DNA of 18,268 nucleotides from the NCBI GenBank assembly GCA_018725455.1, contig QLUN01000006.1, forward strand, positions 1-18,268, in the 5' to 3' direction. Of the stretch, positions 1-6,467 are shown one piece after another. The translations under genes and the position numbers were made by a program. The notes under the pieces were generated by a model. The model worked only from the letters and a program-made list of their open reading frames with translations, was not told the DNA's origin and did no database searches. This stretch comes from Chloroflexota bacterium. GTDB taxonomy: Bacteria; Chloroflexota; Dehalococcoidia; SZUA-161; SpSt-899. Numbering within the stretch: position 1 is the stretch's first letter; each line of letters starts with the position of its first letter.

Positions 1-1
1 C

Positions 2-442
2 TCACTGAGCAAATCGCTTCTGGTCTGGTCGTCTAGAAACTGCTCGAAGATGTGAAAAAGGGTTTTGAACTTTGTCTTCAATCCATTGGGCACATTCCCC
101 GGCAACACGCTTTTGTTCCAGCCGATTTGCCAGCTCTAATCCGTCGTCTTCAATCTTGAAAGCCTTCTTATCAGCCTTATCCGGGTCGAGTGACTGAATG
201 AAACGGGGCTCGCCAAAAAGAAAGTTCAGTCCTTCGATACTCGTGAGGTGCCCTTTCAATGCTTCAAAGGCATAGATCGTAAAGTAAGCAGAAACAATTG
301 AAAGCGTTGAACCTTCCTGAATCTTGTTCTTCAGGAAATCGCCAACACATCCTCGTAGATAGTTGTCTCTGATTCCAGACAGCGGGAGGGGGGGATTAGC
401 TTTCTTGAGTATTTCGTCGTCGATGTTCAATGTTGTTCTCAT
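2..442 (-). pseudogene. Broken chimera: VapB-like antitoxin start fused to N-terminal PLD-like/SNF2 helicase fragment
   Basis: The open frame is 146 codons. Residues 1-15 (MRTTLNIDDEILKKA) look like the ribbon-helix-helix start of VapB-type antitoxins. From about residue 17 the sequence changes to one I recognise from the N-terminus of large proteins with a phospholipase D-like domain followed by an SNF2 helicase (LSIVSAYFTIYAFEALK, FLFGEPRF, KAFKIEDDGLELANRLEQK, CAQWIEDKV). Those proteins are usually around a thousand residues; here the match stops near residue 126 and about 20 unrelated residues follow to a stop. The next frame over the same stretch reads KFKTLFHIFEQFLDDQ and stays open to the window edge, which suggests an internal deletion with a frameshift. 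The first junction lies at a G-rich tract on the plus strand near 382-394. No VapC toxin is seen. A transcribed remnant is the best reading; a functional small protein is less likely. Confidence 0.5.
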
Positions 443-449
443 GTGTATC

Positions 450-478
450 AGTATGCATCATGCGTGCACATGTGTCAA
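450..478 (-). promoter_or_regulatory. Promoter of the chimeric ORF, probably leaderless
   Basis: On the minus strand, TTGACA (478-473) and CATACT (455-450) are separated by exactly 17 bp. The -10 box ends seven bases before the ATG at 442-440, so transcription should begin at or next to the start codon. That implies a leaderless mRNA; no Shine-Dalgarno is present. It shares the run CCCGCTTGACA with the rpoB promoters in this window. Confidence 0.6.
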
Positions 479-530
479 GCGGGCTGCCCGGAGAGGAATA
501 ACGACCGAGACAACGGGGAAGAGTTAGGAT

Positions 531-605
531 TGGAGCGGGAGATGGGATTCGAACCCACGACAGCCTGCTTGGAAGGCAGGAGCTCTACCACTGAGCTACT
601 CCCGC
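531..605 (-). tRNA. tRNA-Gly (anticodon UCC)
   Basis: The minus strand folds as a full cloverleaf. The 7-bp acceptor stem is GCGGGAG (605-599) with CTCCCGC (541-535). The D arm contains the usual AGCTCAGTGGTAGAGCT. The anticodon stem CCTGC/GCAGG encloses the loop CTTCCAA, so the anticodon is TCC. The T arm contains GGTTCGAATCC. The discriminator base is T at 534, and a 3' CCA is encoded at 533-531. It lies 16 bp downstream of rbfA on the same strand, so it is probably processed from the 3' end of the nusA operon transcript. I found no clear terminator after it. Confidence 0.96.
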
Positions 606-621
606 TTGGGGATATTATCCC

Positions 622-969
622 TTATCCCTCATCGGCAACCTGCTCGATCAAATGGAGCAGACGTCCCCCGCGCTCGATATGGTCATCTCGCTCAAATATA
701 AGTTTGGGGGTGTAGCGTAGCCGGAGACGAGCACCCAATTCACGCCGAAGGTATCCAGAAGCCGCCGCGAGCCCCTCAAATATCCCTGCTTTCTCCTCCT
801 CACTGCCCATAACACTGATGAGTACCTTCGCCTGCATCAAATCAGGAGAAACGTCAACCTCGGTAACGCTGATAAACCCCTTAATGCGGGGATCGTTAAC
901 ATGGCGGAATAACAACTCGCTGATTTCGCGGCGAATGGCCTGATTTATCCGCTTCTGTCGCCGGCTCAT
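622..969 (-). CDS. rbfA: 30S ribosome-binding factor A
   Basis: The 115-residue protein has the RbfA pattern: a basic start (MSRRQKRINQAIRREISELL), the KH-like core with DPRIKGFISVTEVDVSPDLMQAKVLISV, and a closing region with LRLRYTPKLIFERDDHIERG. RbfA binds the 30S subunit and helps mature the 5' end of 16S rRNA, especially in the cold. The length is normal for the family. Its ATG overlaps the infB stop codon by two bases (ATGA), so translation is very likely coupled to infB. It is the last protein gene of the nusA-ylxR-infB-rbfA operon and is free of the repeat elements that mark most neighbours. Confidence 0.95.
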   Translation of the reverse strand: MSRRQKRINQAIRREISELLFRHVNDPRIKGFISVTEVDVSPDLMQAKVLISVMGSEEEKAGIFEGLAAASGYLRRELGARLRLRYTPKLIFERDDHIERGGRLLHLIEQVADEG

Positions 970-2846
970 TGCTTTTCCTTGCGATAGAACTCAATGATAT
1001 CGCCGATAGCGAAATCGGAGAAACCCTCGATTCCGATGCCGCACTCCGAGCCAGCGGCCATCTCGGGGACGCTCTCCTTGAAGTGTTTCAGACTGCTCAC
1101 ACTGGATTCGTGAACCGATTGTCCGTTGCGCAAGACTCTTGCCAGACTCCCGCGGCTCACTTTCCCATCGATAACATAGCAACCGGCTATCTTGCCATGC
1201 CTGACAGCAAAGGAGGCACGAACTTCGGCGTGTCCCTCAAGGATCTCAACATAGGTGGGCTCCAGCATTCCGGTCATGGTCTTCTCTATATCCTCAATGA
1301 GTCGGTAGATTATCTGATAACCGCGTATCTCCACACCCTCCGAATCGGCCAGGTGGCTGGCCCTGGGCTCGGGGCGAGTGTTGAAACCGATGATGATAGC
1401 TCTGGATGCAATGGCCAGCATGACATCGCTTTCGGTGATAGTGCCGCTCCCCGAGTGGATAATCCTTAACCTCACATCCTCATTCTCCAGTCGTTCCAGG
1501 GATCTTCTGATCGGCTCAATGCTCCCATCTACATCCGTCTTGATAATGAGATTAAGACCTTTGGATTCCCCGGCACGTATCTGGGAGGAGATGTCATCCA
1601 GAGTGGGGGATTTAGGCGTGCGTATCTGCTGCTCGACCTGGAATTCCGCCACCCTGGCTCGTGCCTTACGCTCGTTAGCCACTACAGTGAAGGTATCGCC
1701 GGCAAACGCCACCTTGCTTAGCCCCATGATTTCCACCGGTACCGATGGACCTGCCGATCCGGTTAGCCTGCCTTCGTGATCGAACATCGCTTTGACTTTG
1801 CCCCAATGGGCACTTGCCACGAGTAGGGTATCCCCAATCTTAAGGGTTCCTCTCTGGACCAGCAGGGTGGCGAGAGGACCCCTGGTATTGTCCAATCTTG
1901 CCTCCAGCACCACGCCAGCGGCCGGCGAGTCAGGATTGGCGGTGAGCTCCGCCAACTCGGCAACAATGAGAAGATACTCCAGCAAATCTGGCAGGCCCTC
2001 ACCGGTCTTGGCGGAGACTGGAATGGCGATTACATCGCCGCCCCAGTCTTCGACCAACAAGTTCTGTTCCGCAAGCTGCTGCTTCACTCGTTCGATATCG
2101 GCATTGAGTTTATCTATTTTATTGATGGCAACAACGATGGGCACTCCCGCCGAGCGCGCATGGTCTATAGCCTCCCTGGTCTGCGGCATTATTCCATCAT
2201 CGGCAGCAATGACCAACACAGCGATGTCAGTGACCCTTGCTCCGCGAGCCCGCATCGCAGTAAATGCCTCATGGCCGGGGGTATCGATGAAGGTGATTTT
2301 TTGTCGATCAACCGCCACCTGGTAAGCACCTATGTGTTGAGTAATCTCGCCGACTTCACCATCAGCGACATTGCTGTGCCTGATAGCGTCGAGAAGACTG
2401 GTCTTGCCATGGTCAACATGTCCTAATATGGTAACCACGGCGGGACGAGTAACGAGTCTGGAGACGCTTCGCTCTGGAGTCGAGAGTCGGGAGTCGGGGA
2501 GGGGGACTCTTGACTCTTGACTCTTGACTCTTGACTCGTCTGGTTGGAATTTCGCCTTACGACCCAGGTCACTTGCTATGACAGCTGCGATCTCATGGTC
2601 GATAGATTGATTAATGCTGGCCATTACCCCTCTTCGCATCAATCGTTTAATCACCTCGATGGGGGTAATTCCGAGGAGGTCTGCCAAATGCCTTACCGTG
2701 AGAGACCGGGGAAGCACGATCTCATCCAGGGATTCACGGTTCATAGGTTCACGGTTCACGGTTGGTGAGGGGGGGAACCTTGAACCTTGAACCTTGAACC
2801 CTGAACCTTTCTTTGGTGAATTCCTACCCAATGATCCCTGAGTCAT
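966..2846 (-). CDS. infB: Translation initiation factor IF-2
   Basis: The 626-residue protein is a GTPase that brings fMet-tRNA to the 30S subunit and promotes 70S joining. Visible GTPase motifs are GHVDHGKT (142-149), DTPGHE (188-193), NKID (242-245) and SAK (278-280). The IF2-N helix-turn-helix-like region is at about 48-80 (LTVRHLADLLGITPIEVIKRLMRRG), and C-terminal domains follow to the end. The length fits the short form of the factor. The ATG at 2846 has AAAGGA (2857-2852) five bases upstream. Two heptamer elements are in frame: residues 13-39 (GGTTC class) and about 103-124 (GAGTC class). Both lie outside the G domain, on either side of the IF2-N segment, where length varies between species. 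The stop overlaps the rbfA start. Confidence 0.96.
   Translation of the reverse strand: MTQGSLGRNSPKKGSGFKVQGSRFPPSPTVNREPMNRESLDEIVLPRSLTVRHLADLLGITPIEVIKRLMRRGVMASINQSIDHEIAAVIASDLGRKAKFQPDESRVKSQESRVPLPDSRLSTPERSVSRLVTRPAVVTILGHVDHGKTSLLDAIRHSNVADGEVGEITQHIGAYQVAVDRQKITFIDTPGHEAFTAMRARGARVTDIAVLVIAADDGIMPQTREAIDHARSAGVPIVVAINKIDKLNADIERVKQQLAEQNLLVEDWGGDVIAIPVSAKTGEGLPDLLEYLLIVAELAELTANPDSPAAGVVLEARLDNTRGPLATLLVQRGTLKIGDTLLVASAHWGKVKAMFDHEGRLTGSAGPSVPVEIMGLSKVAFAGDTFTVVANERKARARVAEFQVEQQIRTPKSPTLDDISSQIRAGESKGLNLIIKTDVDGSIEPIRRSLERLENEDVRLRIIHSGSGTITESDVMLAIASRAIIIGFNTRPEPRASHLADSEGVEIRGYQIIYRLIEDIEKTMTGMLEPTYVEILEGHAEVRASFAVRHGKIAGCYVIDGKVSRGSLARVLRNGQSVHESSVSSLKHFKESVPEMAAGSECGIGIEGFSDFAIGDIIEFYRKEKQ
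2477..2540 (-). repeat. Heptamer element, GAGTC/GACTC class, in frame in infB
   Basis: On the plus strand, 7-bp units starting GAGTC (2477, 2484, 2491) are followed by a GGGGAGGGG spacer. Then come five units in exact heptad phase: GACTCTT at 2505, 2512, 2519 and 2526, and GACTCGT at 2533. The arms are complementary through GAGTC/GACTC. In the infB sense the repeat unit is AAGAGTC, stop-free in all three frames; the other strand contains TGA. It encodes KSQESRV and PLPDSRLST. Confidence 0.9.
2731..2809 (-). repeat. Heptamer element, GGTTC/GAACC class, in frame in infB
   Basis: The left array on the plus strand is GATTCAC, GGTTCAT, an extra A, then GGTTCAC twice. The right array is five units of GAACCTT type from 2775 (one is GAACCCT). 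A G-run separates them. In the infB sense the right arm gives AAGGTTC units (KVQGSRF), open in every frame. The left arm's unit, GTGAACC, would reach TGA in one frame, but a base change and the extra base turn that codon into CCT ATG, keeping the gene open. Confidence 0.88.
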
Positions 2847-2867
2847 TCAATTCCTTTCGCTCCAGGT

Positions 2868-2920
2868 ATGAAGGCGGATAGGCTGAAGACTGTTAGATTG
2901 CTTCAGCCTTCAGTCTAACT
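2868..2920 (-). repeat. Heptamer-type element, TGAAG/CTTCA class, at the ylxR stop codon
   Basis: Plus-strand TGAAGGC and GCTGAAGACTG stand opposite CTTCAGCCTTCAG (2901-2913), with GTTAGA/TCTAAC flanking as a further inverted pair. It covers the last codons and stop of ylxR (ends at 2893) and part of the 46-bp gap to infB. It is shorter and less regular than the in-gene copies. Confidence 0.65.
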
Positions 2921-3264
2921 ACCTTCGGGGGGAGCGTCTTACTATATTCCATGAGGGCCGCCCGATATTCCTCCGTGAGCGTCGTTCTCAAGGCACGTGC
3001 CAGACGATTCTTCCGATCCTTTATCAGCGCCAGTTCCCAGCACTCCCTCGTCGGACACAAATAGGCGCCACGTCCCGCTTCCTTGCCTCGCTGATCTATT
3101 TCAATGTCCCCGTTCGGGGTATGAACAAGACGAACAAGCCCCCCTTTCGGCTTTGTCTGGCGGCAAGCGATACATGTTCTCTGGGGAACATGCTTCTTAG
3201 CGAGTTTTGAGTTCTGAGTTCGATACTCAATACTCGTTGTCCTCAACCTCGTCCTCATGCTCAA
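2893..3264 (-). CDS. ylxR: YlxR-family RNA-binding/nucleoid-associated protein
   Basis: YlxR is a small protein (about 90 residues) normally encoded between nusA and infB; roles in RNA binding and in transcription regulation have been proposed for it. The core is clear: VPQRTCIACRQTKPKGGLVRLV with CxxC at 31/34, then GRGAYLCPTRECWELAL. The start is uncertain. ATG at 3264 or 3258 (used here: 3264) would overlap the nusA 3' end by up to 38 bases and add about 26 residues before the conserved core. TTG at 3246 is another option. No convincing Shine-Dalgarno decides it. Residues just before the core (IEYRTQNSK) are encoded by a heptamer element (3202-3236), so the extension is repeat-derived. The stop codon lies in another element. 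Confidence 0.88.
   Translation of the reverse strand: MSMRTRLRTTSIEYRTQNSKLAKKHVPQRTCIACRQTKPKGGLVRLVHTPNGDIEIDQRGKEAGRGAYLCPTRECWELALIKDRKNRLARALRTTLTEEYRAALMEYSKTLPPKVVRLKAEAI
3202..3236 (-). repeat. Heptamer element, GAGT/ACTC class, across the nusA end and ylxR start
   Basis: Five consecutive 7-bp units read on the plus strand: GAGTTTT, GAGTTCT, GAGTTCG, ATACTCA, ATACTCG. The GAGT and ACTC cores make it an inverted structure with no spacer. It contains the nusA stop codon (3229-3227) and, in another frame, codes the variable N-terminal extension of YlxR. Confidence 0.75.
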
Positions 3265-4594
3265 CCTCGTCTGGCAGTGGCTTCACCCGCCTGGCCTTTT
3301 TCTTTTCCCTGAGTTTATCATCGGCGAGGTCTTTCCGGCTCTTTTCTGCCGCGGTGCGGTCTCTCACCGCCTGGGGGAGAATGTCTTCGGCAAAACGTAT
3401 CTGTGTGCCTTCAGGGACCGTGGATTCCACGGCAATCACAGCCTCGATAGGGATAATTTCCTCGACGATCTCTTCCGCGGCTTCCTCAACCCCCTCCGAG
3501 GGTTCCCCGATTTCTTGCGCCAGTGCCTTCTCATCGGCCATTCGGGCAACCATCTCTTCCTCGGCAACGCGGGCACTCTTGATATCGATCTTCCAACCGG
3601 TAAGCTTTGCCGCGAGCCGAGCATTTTGCCCCTCCTTGCCGATGGCGAGCGACAATTGCCCGTCTGGAACGACTACCACTGCAGCCGCTTCCGCGAGATC
3701 AGTTTCTACCCGCAATACCGGTGCTGGACTTAGTGCATTGGCAATGAAGATCTTTGGATCAGGATGCCACAGGACAACGTCCACCTTCTCACCTTGTAGC
3801 TCATTGATGATGTTCTGAATTCTGATGCCGCGAAGTCCTACACACGAGCCCACCGGGTCGATTTCCCCCTGTTTGGCGGCCACCGCTACCTTGGTCCGCG
3901 ATCCTGGCTCGCGGGCTATCCCCTTAAGCTCGACAATGCCGCTGCTCATCTCCGGGACCTCGAGCGCCAACAGACGCCTCACCAGACCGGGATGGGTTCT
4001 GGACAACAATAATCGAGGGCCTTTATTAGTCTGACTCACTTCCATCAAATATACCATGAGTCTTTGGCCCATGCGATAGTGCTCCGCACGCACCTGTTCT
4101 GACAGGGGAAGCATGCCCTCCGCCTTCCCCAGATCGACAATAATCTGACGGGCATCTATCCGCTGGATCACACCGCTCAGGATATCCCCCTCCCGGTGGG
4201 CGAACGTTCCTAATATGAACTCGTGCTCTGCTTCGCGAAGGCGCTGCATGACAACCTGCTTGGCGGTTTGCACGCCGATGCGCCCCGCATCGGGGGGATG
4301 AATTTCAACATTGATTGTCTCACCGGGCTCGATGTCCGTTTGTATCATTCGAGCATCATTCAGGGCGATCTCATGCCAGGTATCGGTGAGCGATTCGACG
4401 ACGGTTTTCTGGGAGAAAACCCTGATCTCCCCGCTATCAGGAAGTATACTAACTGAAAGATTATACCGCTTGGTAGAGTCATCCTTCTTATAGGTTGACA
4501 GCAAGGCGGCCTCCACCGCTTTGAAGACCAGATCCTTGGGCAAATTTCTCTCCGCTGCCAGTTGGGCAATGGCTAACAGGAAATCGCTTTTCAT
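3227..4594 (-). CDS. nusA: Transcription termination/antitermination factor NusA
   Basis: The 455-residue protein binds RNA polymerase near the exit channel and modulates pausing, termination and antitermination. Domains in order: polymerase-binding N-terminal domain (1 to about 130), S1 domain (about 135-200, GDILSGVIQRID...GMLPLSE), KH1 with VGLRG (252-256), KH2 with IGKEGQNARLAAKLTGWKIDI (318-337). A strongly acidic, low-complexity tail runs from about 343 to the end (EEAAEEIVEEII, EHEDEVEDNEY). ATG at 4594 has GGGAG six bases upstream. It is the first gene of the nusA-ylxR-infB-rbfA-tRNA unit. The usual upstream partner rimP is absent, replaced by ispH. The leader carries a promoter and a terminator-like hairpin, suggesting autoregulation. 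Confidence 0.96.
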   Translation of the reverse strand: MKSDFLLAIAQLAAERNLPKDLVFKAVEAALLSTYKKDDSTKRYNLSVSILPDSGEIRVFSQKTVVESLTDTWHEIALNDARMIQTDIEPGETINVEIHPPDAGRIGVQTAKQVVMQRLREAEHEFILGTFAHREGDILSGVIQRIDARQIIVDLGKAEGMLPLSEQVRAEHYRMGQRLMVYLMEVSQTNKGPRLLLSRTHPGLVRRLLALEVPEMSSGIVELKGIAREPGSRTKVAVAAKQGEIDPVGSCVGLRGIRIQNIINELQGEKVDVVLWHPDPKIFIANALSPAPVLRVETDLAEAAAVVVVPDGQLSLAIGKEGQNARLAAKLTGWKIDIKSARVAEEEMVARMADEKALAQEIGEPSEGVEEAAEEIVEEIIPIEAVIAVESTVPEGTQIRFAEDILPQAVRDRTAAEKSRKDLADDKLREKKKARRVKPLPDEVEHEDEVEDNEY

Positions 4595-4625
4595 CCAGGC
4601 TCCCTTGTCTTTCGGGGTACAAACT

Positions 4626-4650
4626 AAAAAAGTGGGTCATTCCCCACTTT
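4626..4650 (-). terminator. Intrinsic terminator/attenuator hairpin in the nusA leader
   Basis: On the minus strand AAAGTGGG (4650-4643), a 6-nt loop and CCCACTTT (4636-4629) form an 8-bp perfect stem. The run of six T ends at 4626. It lies after ispH and before nusA, but just downstream of the predicted nusA start site (about 4655). It could therefore end ispH transcripts and also attenuate nusA transcription. Confidence 0.7.
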
Positions 4651-4661
4651 CCGCCATGTTA

Positions 4662-4690
4662 AATATAGCATATTCTGCGAGACACTGCAA
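4662..4690 (-). promoter_or_regulatory. Predicted nusA operon promoter
   Basis: On the minus strand TTGCAG (4690-4685), a 17-bp spacer and TATATT (4667-4662), with an extended TGC before the -10. The predicted start is near 4655, giving a leader of about 60 nt. The leader begins almost directly with the terminator-like hairpin. Confidence 0.6.
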
Positions 4691-4700
4691 GATGAGTTCG

Positions 4701-4754
4701 GTAAATAGTGATTGGTAACTGTTGACTGGTCACTAATCACCATTCACTAATCAC
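4701..4754 (-). repeat. Heptamer element, ATTGGT/TCACTAA class, at the ispH stop codon
   Basis: The right array on the plus strand is TCACTAA (4730), TCACCAT (4737), TCACTAA (4744), TCACG (4751). The left side has AGTGATTGGTAAC. The ispH stop codon (4739-4737) is inside it. This class carries stop codons in the gene sense and is seen only at gene ends. Confidence 0.75.
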
Positions 4755-5657
4755 GCGGATAACCTCCTCGATAACCCATTCCGGGGTGGATGCTCCCCCG
4801 GCAACACCTATCGAGCTAACAGTTGTCAGCTTACAGTTGTCAGCCCCCACCCCTGACCGCTGACCGCTGACCGCTGACCGCTTCCTATCGAGCTCATCGG
4901 CACTTTCGATGTGCAGTGTTCTCACGCCGGTAGAGCTGCATATCTCGGCGAGGTGCCTCGTGTTAGCGCTATCATGTCCTCCAATGACCAGCATTAAGTC
5001 GACCTCCGAGGCAAGTTGCAGGGCTGCTGCCTGGCGTCTGATCGTGGCGTCACATATGGTGTTGAATACGTATATTTCAGACAATGAAGCCAGTTGGGAA
5101 TCCATAAGCTGTGCCAGAAAAGCGGCAAACTCTGTTTGGATTTGTGTAGTCTGAGAGAGAACACCGATACGGCGGATCGAGGGGCTCAACTTTGGGACCC
5201 TGGTAGTGGCCATTCCACTCTCTCCGCTCCAGGAGAGTAAGCCTTTGACTTCCGTATGCGATGCATCGCCGAAGACCAACACCATAAAGCCCTCTCGATG
5301 TAACCTATAAGCTATCTCCTGGGCATGGCGCACGATCGGGCAGGTGGCGTCGATCACATCGCGGGCATCTATCTGGCTCATAATTTGCCGTCCTACTCCG
5401 TGTGAGGGAATAAGCAGGGTATCGCCACTTGCTTCGTCCAGGCTTTCGATTATACGCATTCCTCGGTCCATAAGGCGCTCAGTTACCTGCCTGTTGTGCA
5501 CGATTGCCCCCAGGCTTGCCAGCCGTCTGCCAGTCGAGAGTCTAGAGTCATTAGTCCCCCTCCCCGACTCCTGACTCGTGAGTGCGTTTTCCGCCATCTC
5601 GATTGCTCGCCGGACGCCGAAGCAGAATCCTTTCTCGGAGGTTAGTCTAATCTCCAC
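4737..5657 (-). CDS. ispH: 4-hydroxy-3-methylbut-2-enyl diphosphate reductase
   Basis: IspH (LytB) is the last enzyme of the MEP isoprenoid pathway; its [4Fe-4S] cluster reduces HMBPP to IPP and DMAPP. I chose the GTG start at 5657 because it puts the family's first cysteine where expected (MEIRLTSEKGFCFGVRRAIE, C12) and follows a G-rich Shine-Dalgarno. It overlaps the plsC 3' end by 11 bases. The product is 306 residues. Cluster cysteines C12, C106 (DATCPIV) and C202 (NTICDATIRRQ) are all present, as are HN at 54-55, SHGV at 85-88, HTEVKG at 134-139, GGHDSANT and GGASTPEW. Two heptamer elements are in frame: about residues 25-42, before ASLGAIVHN, and about 259-279, before the final strand and GGASTP. 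The stop codon lies in a third. No active-site segment is disrupted, so the enzyme is probably functional. Confidence 0.95.
   Translation of the reverse strand: MEIRLTSEKGFCFGVRRAIEMAENALTSQESGRGTNDSRLSTGRRLASLGAIVHNRQVTERLMDRGMRIIESLDEASGDTLLIPSHGVGRQIMSQIDARDVIDATCPIVRHAQEIAYRLHREGFMVLVFGDASHTEVKGLLSWSGESGMATTRVPKLSPSIRRIGVLSQTTQIQTEFAAFLAQLMDSQLASLSEIYVFNTICDATIRRQAAALQLASEVDLMLVIGGHDSANTRHLAEICSSTGVRTLHIESADELDRKRSAVSGQRSGVGADNCKLTTVSSIGVAGGASTPEWVIEEVIRVISEW
4820..4882 (-). repeat. Heptamer element, GTCAG/CTGAC class, in frame in ispH
   Basis: The left arm on the plus strand is CAGTTGTCAGCTTA, followed by CAGTTGTCAGC (period 14, i.e. two heptads). The right arm is four perfect CTGACCG units from 4853. 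A CCCCCACCC spacer separates them. The gene-sense unit CGGTCAG is open in all frames and encodes RSAVSGQ; the opposite strand has TGA. Confidence 0.88.
5532..5584 (-). repeat. Heptamer element, AGTC/GACTC class, in frame in ispH
   Basis: Plus-strand units AGTCGAG, AGTCTAG, AGTCATT, AGTCCCC (5532-5559), then a C-rich spacer, then GACTCCT (5566) and GACTCGT (5573). In the ispH sense it encodes TSQESGRGTNDSRLSTG between the first helix and the HN motif. Confidence 0.85.
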
Positions 5658-6288
5658 TGTGACACCCCCAGATGCCTCGATATTCCGGCGGCAAGACTGC
5701 GGCAACGTGTCCCATGATTAGAGAAGTTGCTTGAACCAACTGTTCCCTGGTCAGCTTACTCTCGTTTCTGGGAAGGGAAAAGGGTTGGCCGATGGTAACG
5801 GTAATGCTGGGGCGCTGACAGATGAATCCGGGTCCCTTGACATTCTCGCTCCCCCAGATGCCCACGGGAAGAATCGAGACGCCGGAACGAAGCGCAATCA
5901 TGGCAACGCCAAACTCAGCTTCGTTCATCTGGTGATTGGGGCTTCTCTTCCCCTCGGGAAACATGCCTAGAGTCTGCCCCCTTTCCAGTACTTTCATGGC
6001 CTGACGAATAGCCCTTCTATCCGGTGTGCCTCGCCGCACCGGGAAGGCCCCCAACCAGCGAACAAAAGCCCCGCCCCGAGATCTAAAGAGTTCCTCCTTG
6101 GCCATAAAGAATATACGGCGGGGAACGCTGGCGCTAATCAGCGGCGGGTCGATCATACTGAGATGATTGGCCACCACGATGAGCGGTCCTTTTCGGGGCA
6201 CGTTCTCCCGGCCTTTCACCTCCCAGCGAGTGAGTGATACCAGGAGGGCCTTCATCGTAGCAGTGGCAACGGCATAAAATAAGGGCAC
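5647..6288 (-). CDS. plsC: 1-acyl-sn-glycerol-3-phosphate acyltransferase (PlsC family)
   Basis: The 213-residue protein has the acyltransferase block I NHxxxxD (NHLSMID, H42 and D47) and block III FPEGKRS (110-116). PVRRGTPDRRAI lies between them and LPVGIWGSENV after. Family members add the second acyl chain to lysophosphatidate to make phosphatidate at the inner membrane face. A short hydrophobic stretch at 3-19 may associate with membrane. The GTG start at 6288 has GGAG (6299-6296) seven bases upstream and sits about 18 nt from a predicted start site. The 3' end overlaps ispH, so the two are co-transcribed. The exact acyl acceptor cannot be told from sequence. Confidence 0.92.
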   Translation of the reverse strand: MPLFYAVATATMKALLVSLTRWEVKGRENVPRKGPLIVVANHLSMIDPPLISASVPRRIFFMAKEELFRSRGGAFVRWLGAFPVRRGTPDRRAIRQAMKVLERGQTLGMFPEGKRSPNHQMNEAEFGVAMIALRSGVSILPVGIWGSENVKGPGFICQRPSITVTIGQPFSLPRNESKLTREQLVQATSLIMGHVAAVLPPEYRGIWGCHSGD

Positions 6289-6312
6289 AGGAATACTCCA
6301 AATAGCACTTTA

Positions 6313-6321
6313 ATTATAACA
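6313..6321 (-). promoter_or_regulatory. Extended -10 promoter of plsC-ispH
   Basis: The minus strand has TGTTATAAT: a consensus TATAAT (6318-6313) directly preceded by the extended TGT (6321-6319). No good -35 is seen, as expected for an extended -10 promoter. The start site should be near 6306. It is back to back with the rnc promoter, the two -10 boxes being about 40 bp apart. Confidence 0.6.
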
Positions 6322-6332
6322 CATCCTCCCCC

Positions 6333-6361
6333 TTGACAGCCGAAGATGAGGTGATTATCAT
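6333..6361 (+). promoter_or_regulatory. Promoter of rnc-ftsY-dnaE
   Basis: TTGACA (6333-6338), a 17-bp spacer, and TATCAT (6356-6361). The start site is predicted at about 6368. An in-frame ATG at 6366 lies nearly on it, but the likelier rnc start is 100 bases further on, after two repeat elements in the leader. Confidence 0.65.
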
Positions 6362-6382
6362 AGGAATGGGTGGACGAGCTTT

Positions 6383-6423
6383 CAGTTGTCAGGAGCGGGG
6401 TGGGGAGCTAACCGCTGACCACT
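6383..6423 (+). repeat. Heptamer-type element, GTCAG/CTGAC class, in the rnc leader
   Basis: CAGTTGTCAG and GCTGACC arms flank a GGGGTGGGG spacer, the same arm sequences as the element at 4820-4882 in ispH. Only about one unit per arm is recognisable, so this copy is short or decayed. It would be coding only if rnc began at 6366. Confidence 0.6.
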
Positions 6424-6440
6424 CAGTTCAAGGTCAGAAA

Positions 6441-6467
6441 GGGCCTGTCCTGAGCGGAGTCGAAGGG
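6441..6467 (+). repeat. REP-like intergenic repeat carrying the rnc ribosome binding site
   Basis: The stretch containing CCTGTCCTGAGC and GGAGTCGAAGGG matches, from memory, a short repeat common between genes in many bacteria, often seen mis-translated as PVLSEVEG. Here it ends directly at the rnc ATG, and its GGAG (6456-6459) sits eight bases before that codon, a good Shine-Dalgarno position. Confidence 0.55.

Noticed and set aside
440..531. Terminator sought after tRNA-Gly
   Set aside because: Only a short CGGGCAGCCCG hairpin without a T-run is present, which is too weak to call.
443..715. A 90-codon plus-strand open frame
   Set aside because: It runs antisense across the whole tRNA-Gly gene and the end of rbfA, so it is not a plausible gene.
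3207..3818. Long antisense open frames over nusA and infB (for example 203 and 177 codons)
   Set aside because: They are shadows of well-supported genes, rich in Ser and Arg runs typical of antisense reading, with no recognisable domain.
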